A stretch of 64,000 bases of DNA from Streptomyces liangshanensis (GTDB lineage: Bacteria; Actinomycetota; Actinomycetes; Streptomycetales; Streptomycetaceae): the NCBI RefSeq assembly GCF_011694815.1, contig NZ_CP050177.1:1798001-1862000 (forward strand). The letters are read 5' to 3'. The position numbers and the translations under genes are program-made. Below, piece by piece: positions 1 through 8,096 of the stretch; the stretch's first letter is position 1; every line of letters starts with the position of its first letter. The notes below the pieces were generated by a model. The model was not told the origin of the DNA. It was given only the letters and a program-made list of their open reading frames with translations, and did no database searches.

Positions 1-132
1 GCAGGCACCCGCGCGGTATGTTGAGCTGAGTGGCGACGTCAACGAACCGCCCGCCCCCAGGACGTGTCCCGGACGACGAGCAGGTCACCCGTTCCCCCGA
101 CGACCCTCGCGTCCGAGGCAGAGGAGGACGCC

Positions 133-438
133 ATGTTCCAGTTCCTTGTTTCCTTCACCGTCGAGCCCGAGCACCGCGAGGACTTCGTCCGGGCGGCCAG
201 GAAGACGGCACGCGACTCCCTGGCGAACGAGCCGGGATCGAACCGGTTCGAGGTCATCGCCGACGAGGCGGACCCGGACGTCTTCTACCTGAACGAGGTC
301 TACGAGGACGCCGACGCGTTCACCGCGCATGCAGGCGGCCCCTACTTCACCGCGTTCTTCGCGGAGGCAAGCGCGTACGCCAAGGGCCCGAACTGGCTCA
401 TGAAGGGGAACGTCGTCCCCGAGTCGGCCGCGGCCTGA
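133..438 (+). CDS. Antibiotic biosynthesis monooxygenase (ABM) / YgiN-like protein
   Basis: A 101-residue protein of the dimeric alpha-beta ABM fold. Family members are cofactor-free quinol monooxygenases or haem-degrading enzymes. The N-terminal strand (FQFLVSFTVEPEHREDF), the middle NRFEVIADEADPDVFYLNEVYED and the following AFTAHAGGPYFTAFF match the family layout, and the length is typical. The start at 133 is preceded five bases earlier by GAGGAGGA, which beats the upstream in-frame ATG at 64. The stop codon lies inside the first copy of a short tandem repeat. The substrate cannot be read from sequence, and I see no operon partner on the right. Confidence 0.8.
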   Translation: MFQFLVSFTVEPEHREDFVRAARKTARDSLANEPGSNRFEVIADEADPDVFYLNEVYEDADAFTAHAGGPYFTAFFAEASAYAKGPNWLMKGNVVPESAAA

Positions 439-492
439 CCCAAGCCGCCGCCTGACCCAAGCCGCCTGACCCGGACCGCCTGACCCAGACCG
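433..492. repeat. Four short tandem copies of GCCTGACCC-rich 15-mer
   Basis: Copies start at 433, 450, 464 and 478 with the pattern GCCTGACCCRRRCCG. The first contains the stop codon of the ABM gene. They fill the gap between that gene and the convergent XRE gene. They may be a replication-slippage repeat with no function. Confidence 0.6.
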
Positions 493-498
493 CCCCCG

Positions 499-1431
499 TC
501 AGTCGTTGCGCGTGCCCGTCTCCCGGAAGGACTCCGCCCGGCCCGGCCGCGAACCGGCCTGCCCCGGGCGCGAGCCGCCGGAGCGGCCGGGTTCGGCGGC
601 CCACGACGACAGCATCGTCAGCGCCTCGTCCGACGCCGACCCGGGGTCGGCGAGGAAGGTGAACAGGGTCTGATCAGGGTCGTCGGGGAACGTCAGGGCC
701 TCCGTGCGCAGCGTCAGCTCCCCCACGATCGGATGGTGCAGCACCTTCGTGTCGTGCCCGATCCGGACCACCTTCTGCCCCGCCCACCAGCGGCGGAACG
801 GCTCGCTCTTCATCGACAGCTCGCCCACCAGCTCGGCGGTACGGGTGTCGTCGGGGTGCCGCGCCGCGTCCATCCGCAGCGTCCCCACGAAGACGGACGC
901 GACCTGCTCCCAGCTGTCCCCGAACAGCGACCGGGCGGCCTCGTCGAGCATGATCCAACGTACGGCGTTACGGTCCCTGACCGGCGCCGCGTCGAAGTCG
1001 GCGAGGAGCACCCGGGCCATGCGGTTGGTCGCCAGCACGTCCGTACGGCGCCCCAGCACGAAGGCGGGCGTCTCCCCCAGCCGCGCCAGCAGCGCGTGCA
1101 CCCCGGGCCGTACCTTCTGCTGCGCCGCCCGCGGGGCGCGCCGGCGGCCGGGACCCTGCCGCCGTGCCACGGCGTGCAGGTAGCTGCGCTCCGCCGGGTC
1201 GAACTGCAACGCGTTCGCCAGGGCGTCCAGGACCGATTCCGACGGGGTGATGGGCCTGCCCTGTTCCAGCCGCGTGTAGTAGTCCACACTGACGCCGGCC
1301 AGCGCGGCCAGTTCCTCGCGGCGCAGGCCCGGCACCCGCCGCGGGGACGGGTCGTGAATGCCCAGGCTCGCCGGGTCCATCGCCGCGCGCCGGGCACGAA
1401 GGAAGTCGCTGAGGCCCTCGTTCCGCTCCAT
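499..1431 (-). CDS. XRE-family regulator with MmyB-like ligand-binding domain
   Basis: A 310-residue DNA-binding protein. Residues about 10-85 form the helix-turn-helix, with the usual MmyB-family signature PGLRREELAALAGVSVDYYTRLEQGR. Residues about 105-280 are the PAS-like MmyB ligand domain, recognisable from DVLATNRMARVLLADF and SEPFRRWWAGQKV. In this family the C-terminal domain is thought to sense a small hydrophobic ligand. The gene is divergent from an SDR dehydrogenase at 1673, the common layout for a regulator of a neighbouring oxidoreductase. The last 30 residues are a low-complexity Gly/Ser/Arg tail. A close relative lies at 32764-33597. Confidence 0.85.
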   Translation of the reverse strand: MERNEGLSDFLRARRAAMDPASLGIHDPSPRRVPGLRREELAALAGVSVDYYTRLEQGRPITPSESVLDALANALQFDPAERSYLHAVARRQGPGRRRAPRAAQQKVRPGVHALLARLGETPAFVLGRRTDVLATNRMARVLLADFDAAPVRDRNAVRWIMLDEAARSLFGDSWEQVASVFVGTLRMDAARHPDDTRTAELVGELSMKSEPFRRWWAGQKVVRIGHDTKVLHHPIVGELTLRTEALTFPDDPDQTLFTFLADPGSASDEALTMLSSWAAEPGRSGGSRPGQAGSRPGRAESFRETGTRND

Positions 1432-1472
1432 GTCTCCATGGTGGCGCAGATCGGCGGAGGGCGCCGTGTCCC

Positions 1473-1540
1473 GGGTGGCCCTCCGAAACCCACGTAGCGG
1501 GAGGAGCCGGGTCGGACCCTGGGTGGTCCTCCGAATCCCA
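1473..1540. promoter_or_regulatory. Pair of 20-bp direct repeats in XRE/SDR divergent promoter region
   Basis: Two copies of GGGTGGYCCTCCGAAWCCCA lie at 1473-1492 and 1521-1540. They match at 18 of 20 bases and are 48 bp apart. They sit in the 241-bp gap between the divergent regulator (start 1431) and dehydrogenase (start 1673). Position and repetition fit binding sites for the adjacent XRE/MmyB protein; this is inferred. The rest of the gap holds nothing else I can support. Confidence 0.45.
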
Positions 1541-1672
1541 GGAAGGGGCGGGCCAGTTCACCTCTCGTTCCTGGCCGGCGTGGGCGGTTGAGTGAAGGCA
1601 CAGGACGCCGTCCGGTGTCCATCTCATCGCCTACCGTGCCTCCCCGCACGGCCCACCCAGGGAGTACCCGCC

Positions 1673-2512
1673 ATGCCTTCCACCTGGCTCATCACCGGCG
1701 CCACCTCCGGATTCGGCAGCCTGGTCACCGAGCGCGCGCTGGCCACCGGCGCCCACGTCCTCGCCGTCGGACGCCGCGCCGACCGCCTCGCCGCGCTCTC
1801 CGACCTGGCGGAGAAGGGCGTACAGGGGCGCGTCACGCCCATCCAGCTCGACCTGACCGCCCCCAACGCCCAGAGCGCCCTGTCGGACGCCATCAAGGCC
1901 GCCGGCGGCCTGGACATCCTGGTCAACAACGCCGGTCACGGCCTGTTCGGCGCCGTCGAGCAGATCGACGCCGAGGACGCCCGCGCGATCTTCGACACCA
2001 ACGTCCTGGCCAACCTGACCGTGCTGCGGGCGGCTCTGCCCGCGCTGCGCGCCTCCCAGGGCCGCGTCCTTCAGACCTCGTCCCTCATCGGCCAGTTCTC
2101 CTGGCCCTCCACCGGCGTGTACGCCGCCACCAAGGGCGCCGTGGAGCTGATCAGCGAGGCCCTCGCCCACGAGGTGGCCCCCACGGGCGTCAAGGTCACC
2201 ATCATCGAACCCGGCACCCACGCCACCGAGTTCTGGTCGGACAAGCTCAACGTCGTGGCCCCCAACGAGGCCTACGCCCCGACCGTGGGCAAGTTCCTCA
2301 CCGACTTCACGTCCCAGCCCCCCGAGGCCTTCGGCGACCCGAACGCCGTCGCGGACGCGATCCTGACCGTCTCCACCCTCGACGAGCCGCCGCTGCGCCT
2401 GGCGGTCGGCGCGGACGCCGTCGAGAACATCCGGCAGTCACTCACCTCGCGCCTGGCCGAGTTGGAGCGCTGGGAGTCCCTCTCCCTCACCCCCGCCCGC
2501 GAAACGGCCTGA
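1673..2512 (+). CDS. SDR-family oxidoreductase
   Basis: A 279-residue classical short-chain dehydrogenase/reductase. The N-terminal TWLITGATSGFG is the TGxxxGxG cofactor site, LDILVNNAGHG is the NNAG structural motif, and YAATKGA supplies the catalytic YxxxK after the serine of SSLIGQF. It reduces or oxidises an unknown carbonyl or alcohol with NAD(P)H. The start at 1673 has GGGAG nine bases upstream and begins exactly at the Rossmann strand; an in-frame ATG at 1592 would add 27 unrelated residues. It is divergent from the XRE/MmyB regulator at 499-1431, its probable controller. A long hairpin follows the stop. Confidence 0.88.
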   Translation: MPSTWLITGATSGFGSLVTERALATGAHVLAVGRRADRLAALSDLAEKGVQGRVTPIQLDLTAPNAQSALSDAIKAAGGLDILVNNAGHGLFGAVEQIDAEDARAIFDTNVLANLTVLRAALPALRASQGRVLQTSSLIGQFSWPSTGVYAATKGAVELISEALAHEVAPTGVKVTIIEPGTHATEFWSDKLNVVAPNEAYAPTVGKFLTDFTSQPPEAFGDPNAVADAILTVSTLDEPPLRLAVGADAVENIRQSLTSRLAELERWESLSLTPARETA

Positions 2513-2524
2513 CCACGGTCGACA

Positions 2525-2579
2525 GCCGCCCGGGCCCCCACCGCTTCCGGCCGGGAAGCGGCGAGGGGCCCCGGGCGGC
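2525..2579 (+). terminator. Nested hairpin after the SDR gene
   Basis: An outer GC stem (2525-2539 with 2565-2579, one bulge) encloses a second stem, CCGCTTCC at 2541-2548 with GGGAAGCGG at 2553-2561. It begins 13 bases past the stop codon. There is no T run, as is usual for Streptomyces terminators. Confidence 0.6.
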
Positions 2580-2648
2580 GCCCCACCACGCAGGACAGCA
2601 GTCAGTGCGGGAAAGCCCACGGAGAGCACGGAAGCAGGGCGGTACAGG

Positions 2649-3350
2649 GTGAAGGTCATCATCTTCGGCGCGACCGGCATGGTCGGCCAGGGAGTGCTAC
2701 GGGAGTGCCTGCTCGACCCGGAGGTCGAGCGCGTCCTCCTGGTGAGCCGCACGCCCACCACGGAACGGCACGGCAAGATCCGCGAGATCATCCCTCACGA
2801 CTTCCACGACTTCACGCCGATCGAGGCCGAACTCGACGGCTACGACGCCTGCTTCTTCACGCTCGGCATCACCTCGGTCGGGAAGAGCGAGGCGGACTAC
2901 CGCCGGGTGACGTACGACATCACCCTGGCGGCGGCCCGGGTGCTGAGCGCCCGCAACCCGGACCTGACCTTCGTGTACGTCTCCGGCACCGGGACCGACA
3001 ACACCGAGCGGGGCCGCGTGATGTGGGCGCGCGTCAAGGGTGCCACCGAGAACGCGCTGCTCGCCCTCCCCTTCAGCGCGTACATGTTCCACCCCGGCGT
3101 CGTCTACTCGGTGCACGGCGAGAAGTCGAAGACCCGGTGGTACCGCGTCGTCCACACCCTGACGGCGCCCCTCAGCCCCCTGCTGCTGCGCCTCCTGCCG
3201 CGCCTGCTGGTCACGACGGAGCAGGTGGGAAGGGCCATGCTCACGGTCGCCCGGCAGGGATGGCCCGAGCGCTTCCTGTCCAACCGTGACCTCATCACGG
3301 CCGCCGGCCTCCCCCGGGGCGTGTCCGGCCCCGGGGAAGGCGCCCTCTAG
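2649..3350 (+). CDS. NAD(P)-binding Rossmann-fold epimerase-like protein
   Basis: A 233-residue atypical SDR. VIIFGATGMVGQGVLREC gives the GxxGxxG cofactor loop, and VYVSGTGTD and KGATENALLALPFSAYMFHPGVVY fit the NmrA/HTATIP2-like group, with a probable Tyr/Lys-poor active site. No substrate can be assigned. The GTG at 2649 is the start that places the first strand at residue 2; no strong ribosome site is visible. Its TAG stop shares the tetramer CTAG with the stop of the convergent DinB gene, so the two coding regions overlap by four bases and no terminator separates them. Confidence 0.75.
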   Translation: MKVIIFGATGMVGQGVLRECLLDPEVERVLLVSRTPTTERHGKIREIIPHDFHDFTPIEAELDGYDACFFTLGITSVGKSEADYRRVTYDITLAAARVLSARNPDLTFVYVSGTGTDNTERGRVMWARVKGATENALLALPFSAYMFHPGVVYSVHGEKSKTRWYRVVHTLTAPLSPLLLRLLPRLLVTTEQVGRAMLTVARQGWPERFLSNRDLITAAGLPRGVSGPGEGAL

Positions 3351-3889
3351 GACGGCGTGCACACCATGAGGTAGCCGTCGACGCGGGTGACCTTGTCGGA
3401 GTCGGGGGCGTCCGGCAGGGCGTGGCCGAGGTCCCGGGCGCGCACCTCGCCGATCCACCGGTCGTGCTGGTACTCGTGGTTGATGATCGTGGTCAGAAGG
3501 TGCCGGGCGACGAAGGAGAGCTGCCGCGGCGCGCCGACGCGGCCCTCCCTGATGTCCGTCATGCGGCGGTGGACGCTCTCGGCGACGGCGCCGCGGAAGG
3601 CCTGGAGCCTTTCCAGGTCCGGGAGTTGCCCGCGGTCGCGCTCGGGCGTCGCCGAGTCCATCAGCGCGTCCAGCGCGGGGTCGGGGCTCGGTTCCGCGGC
3701 GGTCAGGTTACGGACCATGAAGTGGGCGACGTGGGCCTGGTGCCCCAAGTGCCAGCCGATCGCGCTGAATTCGTCGTGCGGCCGCCACAGCACCTCGTCC
3801 GGCGGGAGGTCGGTCCACAGCTGGTCGGTGTACGCGCGGGCGCGGTCGTACTCGCGCAGCAGTTCTTCGATGTCGAACATGTCGGTCAT
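3347..3889 (-). CDS. DinB-like (DinB_2) metal-binding four-helix protein
   Basis: A 180-residue helical protein of the DinB/YfiT superfamily, whose members are metal-dependent thiol S-transferases or unknowns. The histidine triad is visible: H in GWHLGHQAHVAHF and the HxxxH pair in INHEYQHDRW. The ATG at 3889 lies five bases after the stop of the upstream amine-oxidase gene, and its ribosome site AAAGGA is inside that gene's last codons, so translation is probably coupled. The partner suggests a role near amine or flavin chemistry, but the reaction is unknown. Actinomycete homologues often use mycothiol. Confidence 0.75.
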   Translation of the reverse strand: MTDMFDIEELLREYDRARAYTDQLWTDLPPDEVLWRPHDEFSAIGWHLGHQAHVAHFMVRNLTAAEPSPDPALDALMDSATPERDRGQLPDLERLQAFRGAVAESVHRRMTDIREGRVGAPRQLSFVARHLLTTIINHEYQHDRWIGEVRARDLGHALPDAPDSDKVTRVDGYLMVCTPS

Positions 3890-3894
3890 GGAGG

Positions 3895-5031
3895 TCAGTT
3901 GTCCTTTCGGCCCGAGGTGGCAGTGACAGTGGCGGGGGCATGGGCAGCGGCGTGGGCAGCGGAGGCGGCGGCACGCGTGGCGTGGAGGACCGCGGCGACC
4001 GCGTCCTCCGCCGCAGCGAGGGCTCCCTCCACATGGCCGGCGTACTCGGTGGCGGTCTCCGTCGACGCCCAGTGCAGGCGCCCGTCGAGAGCGGGACGCC
4101 GGTAGTGCGGGTGCCCGTAGAGCTCGTGGTCGCCGAAGCGCTCGACGCCCGGTGGCGAGGTCCACTCCTGGTGACTCCAGTCCTGTACGACCATCTCCAC
4201 CGGGTCGCCCGCGCGCTCCCCGAAGAGCCGGACGAGTTGACGCGTCGCGCGGTCGGCGAGAGCGCGCTCGGAGCCGGCGGGCCCGCCCTGCGCGAAGCCG
4301 AACAGGGCGGCCGGCGATCCACCGGGTCCGGACAGGTCATGGATCTCCCGCAGGGGCCCGGTCCCGCTGAACGCCGCCCCGGACAGCCCGCGTTCCCGCC
4401 AGAACGGAGTCCGGTAGTGCGCGACGACCTTGGCGACCGGTCCCATCCACACGGGCGTCGCGGCGGCGAGCCGGAGCAGGGAGGCGGGGACACCGGCCGG
4501 GAACGCGATACGGGCGGCCGCGAGCGCGGGCGGCACCGCCAGGACGACGTGTGCGGCGGGCAGTTCGCCCGCGGGCGTGCGGACCACCAGCCCGCGGGGG
4601 TGCGGCCCGATCGCCGAGACGGGGGCGTCCAGGTGGACCGTACCGGCGGGGAGGGCCGCCGCGGAACGGTCGGCCAGCAGGGCCGCTCCGCCTCCGTAGC
4701 GGAGGGACGGGGCGCCGAACGGGTTCCCGGTCAGCCGCTCGACGCCGCCCGGGTGGTCGAAGAGGGCGTCCCCGGTGGTGGGGGAGGCGAAGCCCGTCAT
4801 GCCGAGGTCGGTCAGGAGATCGCTCACCCGCCGTTCCCCCGGCCAGTACCACGTGGCACCGAGATCGAGCGGCCCGTCGTCGGTCCGCGCCGAGAGCAGC
4901 CGGCCGCCGACGCGGTCGCATGCCTCCAGGCATACGACGTCCAGGCCCGCGGCGTGCAGCGCTCGTGCGGCGCTCAGCCCGGCGATGCCCGCGCCGACCA
5001 CGATCACGTCGCGGATGGGGATCTCGGTCAT
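3895..5031 (-). CDS. FAD-dependent flavin amine oxidase family protein
   Basis: A 378-residue flavoprotein. DVIVVGAGIAGLSAARAL near the N-terminus is the dinucleotide loop, followed by the ribose-binding acidic residue in VVCLEA and the RVGGRL motif typical of monoamine-oxidase-like enzymes. The C-terminal GRLHWASTETATEYAGHVEGALAAAE contacts FAD. At 378 residues it is shorter than the usual 430-450, mainly in the substrate domain. It probably oxidises an amine or related substrate to an imine with O2. An Ala/His-rich tail ends the protein. It is the first gene of a two-gene unit with the DinB-like gene. Confidence 0.85.
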   Translation of the reverse strand: MTEIPIRDVIVVGAGIAGLSAARALHAAGLDVVCLEACDRVGGRLLSARTDDGPLDLGATWYWPGERRVSDLLTDLGMTGFASPTTGDALFDHPGGVERLTGNPFGAPSLRYGGGAALLADRSAAALPAGTVHLDAPVSAIGPHPRGLVVRTPAGELPAAHVVLAVPPALAAARIAFPAGVPASLLRLAAATPVWMGPVAKVVAHYRTPFWRERGLSGAAFSGTGPLREIHDLSGPGGSPAALFGFAQGGPAGSERALADRATRQLVRLFGERAGDPVEMVVQDWSHQEWTSPPGVERFGDHELYGHPHYRRPALDGRLHWASTETATEYAGHVEGALAAAEDAVAAVLHATRAAASAAHAAAHAPATVTATSGRKDN

Positions 5032-5128
5032 GCGTGTGCTCCTCCTGGTTCTTCGGGTGTACGGGAGCGGCCGGACGGCCCGGCGGCCCGGCGGGGCGCT
5101 CTCCGTCCGCCCGGGCCGACGGGTCGCC

Positions 5129-6178
5129 TCAGGAACGCAGGTGAGGGGTCGTCAGGACCGTGCGGTAGCGGGCTTCGCCGCGCCGCAGGACGGCCAGCGC
5201 CTCCTCGGCGCTCTCCAGCGGCAGGGCCTGGACGCGCGGCCGGACACCCGTCACCATCGCGAAACGCATGGCGGCCTCGGTGTCCACCGGGCTTCCGGTC
5301 AGGTGGCCGCTGAGCGTCCTGGCCCCCATGACGAGCTTGCCCATCGGGATCGCGACGTCCGCCGCGTCGAACCCGACGACGCTGAGGTGGCCGTGCGGCG
5401 CGAGCCCGTCGACGAGTTCGGCCAGCAGGCCCGTACCGGACGCGGTGGACACGATCAGGGCCGCGCCTCCCCTGGCGCGCAGGGCGGCGCCGGGCCGGTC
5501 GCGCGAGCTGTCGATGTAGTGATGCGCCCCGAGGGACCGCGCGTCCGCCTCCTTCTCGGCCCCGCGGCTGACGACCACGGTCTCGTACCCCATGCGCGCG
5601 GCGAACTGCACCGCGAGGTGCCCGAGGCCGCCGAGGCCCAGCACCGCCACCCGGTCCCCGGGCCGCGCCCGGCCGTGGCGAACGGCGTTGAAGGTGGTGA
5701 CACCGGCGCAGCCGAAGGGCGCCGCCTCGGCCATGCCGAGCCCGTCCGGGATTCGCGCCGGCGCGGCGGCGGGGACGGTGATCGAGGTGGCCCATCCGCC
5801 GGGGTACGACAGGCCGGGGATCCGCCGCTCCGGGCAGTGGACGACGTCGCCGGACCGGCACGCGGCGCAGTGACCGCAGCTGCCGCCGAACCAGCCGACC
5901 GCCACCCGGTCGCCCGGCTGCCACCCCTCGACTCCCGCGCCCACCTCGTCGACCACGCCCGCCACCTCGTGTCCGGGCGTGACGGGGAACCCCCCGGCGG
6001 GCGAAGGGGCGGAGACGGTGCCCAGGTCGGCGGCGCACACACCGCTCGCGTGCACCGTGACCCGTACCTCTCCGCGCCCCGGCGGGACCACGGGCGCGCG
6101 GCGTGCCACCACCGGGCCTCCCGCCTCGGTGACCTGCATGGCCGGATACCCGGAGTACTCGGGTGCGGTGTCGTTCAT
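5129..6178 (-). CDS. Zinc-dependent alcohol dehydrogenase (AdhA type)
   Basis: A 349-residue MDR-family dehydrogenase. GHEVAGVVDEVGAGV is the zinc-ADH signature, the structural zinc cluster is CGHCAACRSGDVVHC, and VLGLGGLGHLAVQFA is the NAD(P) loop. It interconverts alcohols and aldehydes. The ATG at 6178 has GGAAAGGA seven bases upstream, which is better than an in-frame start at 6235. The gene is divergent from the tetR gene at 6422; the shared 243-bp gap holds a 17-bp tandem repeat and a palindrome that could be the TetR operator. The catalytic-zinc cysteine is the C of GVCAADLG. Confidence 0.9.
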   Translation of the reverse strand: MNDTAPEYSGYPAMQVTEAGGPVVARRAPVVPPGRGEVRVTVHASGVCAADLGTVSAPSPAGGFPVTPGHEVAGVVDEVGAGVEGWQPGDRVAVGWFGGSCGHCAACRSGDVVHCPERRIPGLSYPGGWATSITVPAAAPARIPDGLGMAEAAPFGCAGVTTFNAVRHGRARPGDRVAVLGLGGLGHLAVQFAARMGYETVVVSRGAEKEADARSLGAHHYIDSSRDRPGAALRARGGAALIVSTASGTGLLAELVDGLAPHGHLSVVGFDAADVAIPMGKLVMGARTLSGHLTGSPVDTEAAMRFAMVTGVRPRVQALPLESAEEALAVLRRGEARYRTVLTTPHLRS

Positions 6179-6223
6179 GGTGCGTCCTTTCCGGTCACGA
6201 TCGCGGCCGCCGTCCGCGGGCCC

Positions 6224-6264
6224 GGGGGAATCCACGGGTCGGGGGAATCCACGGGTCGGGGGAA
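6224..6264. repeat. 17-bp tandem repeat (2.4 copies)
   Basis: GGGGGAATCCACGGGTC occurs at 6224-6240 and 6241-6257, and a third partial copy begins at 6258. It lies upstream of the alcohol dehydrogenase start, between that gene and tetR. It may be a binding site or simple slippage. Confidence 0.6.
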
Positions 6265-6394
6265 GGCCGGCCGCCGCCCGACCGTAGAGGGGTCGTACGG
6301 GCCGCGGTAGAGGCCGATCATGAATGCCGCCATAGGCCGCGCGTATGGCGAGGCCCCCGGTGACGGGCGCCCGGCCGGCACCCGGCTGGCCACT

Positions 6395-6412
6395 CTACCT
6401 TCTGGTAGGTAG
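6395..6412. promoter_or_regulatory. Candidate TetR operator, site 1
   Basis: CTACCTTCTGGTAGGTAG is an 18-bp palindrome with perfect six-base arms, ending nine bases before the tetR start codon. It matches site 2 at 8071-8088 in 14 of 18 positions. This fits autorepression, with possible effect on the divergent dehydrogenase. Confidence 0.6.
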
Positions 6413-6421
6413 GGTGGTCGC

Positions 6422-6997
6422 ATGAGTACGACGCGCACGCAGCTTCTCGACGCGGCCACGTCCGTGGTCCGCCGCCGCGGTTACGCGGCGTTCAGCTACG
6501 CGGATCTCGCCGAGGCCGTCGGCATCCGGAAGCCCAGCATCCACCACCACTTCCCGACGAAAGCCGATCTGGGCCTGGAGATGGTGTCCCGCTACGCCGC
6601 GGACTTCACGGCCCGGCTGCGAGCGGCCCAGCAGGGCGGGGCGGACGCCGTGGAACTCCTGGAGTTCTACGCGGGCCTGTACCGCGAGGGGCTCCCCGAC
6701 GGCCAGGCGTGCCTGTGCGCGACGCTGGCGGCGGAGGCCGAGGCGGTTCCCGAGGAGACGCGCCGCGCGGTGGCCCGGTTCTTCACGGCGAACCTGGACT
6801 GGCTGACGCTCGTCGTCACGGACGGGATCGCGGCCGGCGAACTGGCGGCGGCGCCGTCCCCCGGGCAGGCGGCCCGCGGGTTCCTCTCGGCGGTGCAGGG
6901 CGCCATGTTCACGGCCCGCGCCCTGGGTGACGTGTCCTACTTCGACGACGTCGCCGCCTCGGCCGTCGCGGCGCTGCGCCCCCGTACGGCCCGCTGA
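6422..6997 (+). CDS. TetR/AcrR-family transcriptional regulator
   Basis: A 191-residue regulator. Residues about 5-50 form the TetR helix-turn-helix (AFSYADLAEAVGIRKPSIHHHFPTK). The rest is a helical ligand domain with the fragment CLCATLAAEAEAVPEETRRAV, typical of the group related to LmrA/YxaF repressors. An 18-bp palindrome lies immediately upstream, and a second copy precedes the SDR-osmC pair at 8097. The simplest reading is a repressor of itself and of those genes that is released by an electrophile or hydrophobic ligand. The LysR gene follows at 37 bases. Confidence 0.88.
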   Translation: MSTTRTQLLDAATSVVRRRGYAAFSYADLAEAVGIRKPSIHHHFPTKADLGLEMVSRYAADFTARLRAAQQGGADAVELLEFYAGLYREGLPDGQACLCATLAAEAEAVPEETRRAVARFFTANLDWLTLVVTDGIAAGELAAAPSPGQAARGFLSAVQGAMFTARALGDVSYFDDVAASAVAALRPRTAR

Positions 6998-7034
6998 CCG
7001 CCGCCTACCGGTCACGGCGGAGAGGACAGGTCCC

Positions 7035-7961
7035 GTGAACATCGAAGGACTGCGGTACGCGCGAGCGGTGTCCCAGACCAAGTCGTTCAGCGCGGCGGCC
7101 CGCGCCTACGGGGTGACCCAGCCCGCGCTGTCCAACGGGATCGCGCGCCTGGAGGAGGAGTTGGGCCTCAAGCTGTTCGACCGCTCCCCGCGCGGCGTCA
7201 GGCCCACCGCGCACGGGGCGCGGATCCTGCCGCTGGTGGAACGCGCCCTGGCCGCCCTGGACTCCGTGAGCGCGGAGGCCAAGCGGCTGGCGGACCCGGC
7301 GCCGGCGAGCATCCGCGTGGGCATCTCACCGTTGATCGGGCCGGAGTTGGTGGCCCGCGCCTTCGACGCGGCCCGCGTGCTGGGCCCGCCGCGCGCCCTG
7401 GTCCTGCGGGAGGCCGACAAGGACGACCTGCGGGCCGGGCTGGTCTCGGGAGACCTGGACGTCGTCCTGGTCCCGGCGGTGGAACCGATGCCCCGGTTCC
7501 AGCACCGGATCATCCACCGCGAGCCGATCGTCGTCGTCGACCCCTCCTCCACCGTCGCGGACACCCCGCTGGAGCTGGAGTCGGCCGTCGACGCCTCGTA
7601 CATCCTCGTCCCCGACACCTGCGGCCTGACGGCCTTCACCACGGCGCTCTTCCACGACCAGGACCTGCCCCTGCGCCGGTATCCCGGCCAGGCGTCGAAC
7701 TACCGCGTGCTGGAGGAGTGGGCCGGCCTCGGCCTGGGCGCCGCCCTGCTCCCCCTGTCGAAGGTGTCCCGCCCGCACGCCTCCTGCCGGCCGCTCGTGC
7801 GTTCCGGCCGGCCGGTGGAGATCCGGTACGAGGCGGTGTGGAGCCGCGACACACCACTGAGCGCCGACCTCGACCAGTTCGCCTCCCTGCTGAGCGCCGG
7901 CCCGCCCGCACCTCACGTACCGTCCGCGCCGGACGCCCCGGACGGGCCCGTGAGCCAGTAG
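7035..7961 (+). CDS. LysR-family transcriptional regulator
   Basis: A 308-residue LysR regulator. The winged helix is residues 1-60 (LRYARAVSQTKSFSAAARAYGVTQPALSNGIARLEEELG), followed by a linker helix and a periplasmic-binding-like co-inducer domain with the core RVGISPLIGPELVARAF. The GTG at 7035 has GAGAGGACAGG ahead of it; the longer reading from 6927 would run through the end of tetR. It lies between tetR and the SDR-osmC pair on the same strand. A hairpin follows at 7997, so it may be transcribed separately from that pair. Ligand unknown. Confidence 0.88.
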   Translation: MNIEGLRYARAVSQTKSFSAAARAYGVTQPALSNGIARLEEELGLKLFDRSPRGVRPTAHGARILPLVERALAALDSVSAEAKRLADPAPASIRVGISPLIGPELVARAFDAARVLGPPRALVLREADKDDLRAGLVSGDLDVVLVPAVEPMPRFQHRIIHREPIVVVDPSSTVADTPLELESAVDASYILVPDTCGLTAFTTALFHDQDLPLRRYPGQASNYRVLEEWAGLGLGAALLPLSKVSRPHASCRPLVRSGRPVEIRYEAVWSRDTPLSADLDQFASLLSAGPPAPHVPSAPDAPDGPVSQ

Positions 7962-7996
7962 CAGCCGCTATGGCCGCATCACCGAGGAGCGTCTAC

Positions 7997-8016
7997 CGCG
8001 GCCCGTGCGGGCCGCG
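7997..8016 (+). terminator. Hairpin downstream of lysR
   Basis: CGCGGCCC and GGGCCGCG are paired around the loop GTGC, extended by CTAC/GTAG with one bulge. It begins about 35 bases after the LysR stop. Confidence 0.5.
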
Positions 8017-8070
8017 TAGCGTCGAGGGCACCACAGCGACCACACACCGGTGATCGCACCACACCTTCAC

Positions 8071-8088
8071 CTACCAACTAGTAGATAG
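8071..8088. promoter_or_regulatory. Candidate TetR operator, site 2
   Basis: CTACCAACTAGTAGATAG is an imperfect palindrome centred on ACTAGT that ends eight bases before the GTG of the SDR gene. It matches the site before tetR at 14 of 18 positions, including CTACC, CT, GTAG and TAG. Bound protein here would cover the start of the transcript. Confidence 0.6.
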
Positions 8089-8096
8089 AGATTCTC

